NCBI GenBank assembly: GCA_027070385.1
Contig: JALXDW010000123.1
Coordinates: 1-7,493 of the forward strand
Length of the DNA: 7,493 nucleotides
From: Chromatiales bacterium
Lineage (GTDB): Bacteria > Pseudomonadota > Gammaproteobacteria > UBA6429 > Thiohalophilaceae
Direction of reading: 5' to 3'
A program made the translations under genes and the position numbers. Below are positions 6,677-7,493 of the stretch, piece after piece. Position 1 is the first letter of the stretch, and each line of letters opens with the position of its first letter. The notes beneath the pieces are model-generated. The model was not told the origin of the DNA and did not search any database. It worked only from the letters and a program-made list of their open reading frames with translations.

Positions 6677-7493
6677 TTATTTCAGCTCTTTGGGCAAAGA
6701 AAAAACAATGGTTTCTTTTACACCCTGATTTTGAATAATATCACGCTCGTCAACACCCCAATCCTTTAAGCGTTGCAATACTCTTTCAACCAATACTTCA
6801 GGTGCAGATGCACCTGCGGTTAAACCGACTTTGTTTTTATTTTGCAACCAGTCTTGCATCATTTCGGTTTCATCATCAATCAGGTAAGCAGGAATGTTTA
6901 ATCGAGCCGCCACTTCCCTTAACCGATTGGAATTGGAGCTGTTAGGCGAACCGACAACAAATAAAATATCACAGGATTCAACCAACTCTTTAACTGCATC
7001 CTGCCTGTTTTGTGTTGCATAACATATATCGTCTTTTTTGGGACCCTGAATATTCGGAAAACGTTTTTTCAATGCACGAATCACTTCTGCCGTATCATCC
7101 ATCGACAAAGTTGTTTGAGTAAAATACGCCAGTTTATCCGGGTTATTCACCTGAAGTTGCTCAACATCCTTTGCGGTTTCAATTAAATGAATTTTACCGC
7201 CTTGCTTCTCATCGAACTGCCCCATTGTGCCTTCCACTTCCGGATGCCCCTGGTGGCCAATTAAAATACATTCCTGACCTGTCTGACTGAATCTGGACAC
7301 TTCCATATGTACTTTAGTAACTAACGGGCAGGTTGCATCAAAAACTTTAAACCCACGCTGCTTAGCCTCCTGACGTACAGCCTGTGACACACCGTGCGCA
7401 CTGAAAATCAACGTTGCCCCCTCGGGAACATCAGCTAAATCTTCAATAAAAACTGCACCTTTCTTACGCAAACAATCTAAAACAAATTTATTA
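6677..7493 (-). CDS. ispH: 4-hydroxy-3-methylbut-2-enyl diphosphate reductase IspH (5' partial)
   Basis: IspH (LytB) is the cytosolic iron-sulfur enzyme that reduces HMBPP to IPP and DMAPP, the last step of the MEP pathway. The reading frame is open to the right edge: the codons before the TTG at 7471 read NKFVLDC and then [10 protein letters not shown], matching E. coli IspH from about Asn42 (NRYVVDSLRERGAIFIE). The true start and about 41 residues, including the first cluster Cys (E. coli Cys12) and His41, therefore lie outside the window. The other two cluster cysteines are visible in [12 protein letters not shown] (codon 7328-7330) and [11 protein letters not shown] (codon 7022-7024). Also present are the SAHGV histidine, [11 protein letters not shown] with the catalytic Glu, TQTTLS, the SSNSNRL substrate loop and AGASAPEVL. 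The C-terminus ends KELK. In P. aeruginosa ispH lies beside pilE in the same convergent arrangement, downstream of ileS-lspA-fkpB, which would be expected off the right edge. Confidence 0.98.
   Translation of the reverse strand, partial: NKFVLDCLRKKGAVFIEDLADVPEGATLIFSAHGVSQAVRQEAKQRGFKVFDATCPLVTKVHMEVSRFSQTGQECILIGHQGHPEVEGTMGQFDEKQGGKIHLIETAKDVEQLQVNNPDKLAYFTQTTLSMDDTAEVIRALKKRFPNIQGPKKDDICYATQNRQDAVKELVESCDILFVVGSPNSSNSNRLREVAARLNIPAYLIDDETEMMQDWLQNKNKVGLTAGASAPEVLVERVLQRLKDWGVDERDIIQNQGVKETIVFSLPKELK

Noticed and set aside
6696..6718. Inverted repeat AAAGAAA / TTTCTTT near the ispH 3' end as a terminator
   Set aside because: The stem is almost all A-T with a nine-base loop, lies inside ispH coding sequence, and has no T-run after it on either strand.
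1..7493. CRISPR, mobile element, defence or other previously undescribed system
   Set aside because: No repeat arrays, transposase or integrase frames, terminal repeats or unknown large genes are visible. All long frames except the Sel1-like gene belong to the known pilin/ispH neighbourhood.

Overview
The window is the distal part of a type IV pilus minor-pilin operon on the + strand, followed by a convergent ispH gene on the - strand. The gene order pilW-pilX-pilY1-pilE next to ispH is the arrangement known from Pseudomonas aeruginosa and many other Gammaproteobacteria. With moderate GC content (roughly mid-40s percent by eye) this points to a gammaproteobacterium other than Pseudomonas. I cannot name the genus from the sequence alone.

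Layout: bases 1-1276 hold pilW, which lacks its extreme 5' end. Bases 1283-1867 hold pilX, starting six bases after pilW. A 46-base gap with a weak hairpin plus T-run (possible attenuator) precedes pilY1 at 1914-5681, a 1255-residue secreted protein with an N-terminal von Willebrand A-type fold and a C-terminal PilC/PilY1 beta-propeller. A PilE-type minor pilin follows at 5710-6333. A GC-rich hairpin covers its stop codon. A 100-residue secreted protein with one Sel1-like repeat lies at 6370-6672. Four bases further on is the 3' end of ispH (6677 to beyond the right edge, - strand), encoding the last enzyme of the MEP isoprenoid pathway.

How the genes work together: PilW, PilX and PilE are membrane-anchored prepilins that, with PilV and FimU/FimT (presumably encoded just left of the window), form the priming complex at the tip of the pilus. 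PilY1 is the large tip-associated adhesin and mechanosensor carried by that complex. The Sel1-like gene is the only part that departs from the well-known cluster. A pilY2 gene, present between pilY1 and pilE in P. aeruginosa, is absent here. IspH is metabolically unrelated and is a conserved neighbour only.

I found no tRNA, rRNA, mobile element, CRISPR array or evident novel system. The points most worth checking are the Sel1-like gene, a C8 homopolymer inside the pilE-type gene, the stop-codon hairpin that resembles a terminator for the opposite strand, and the tail-to-tail junction with ispH.
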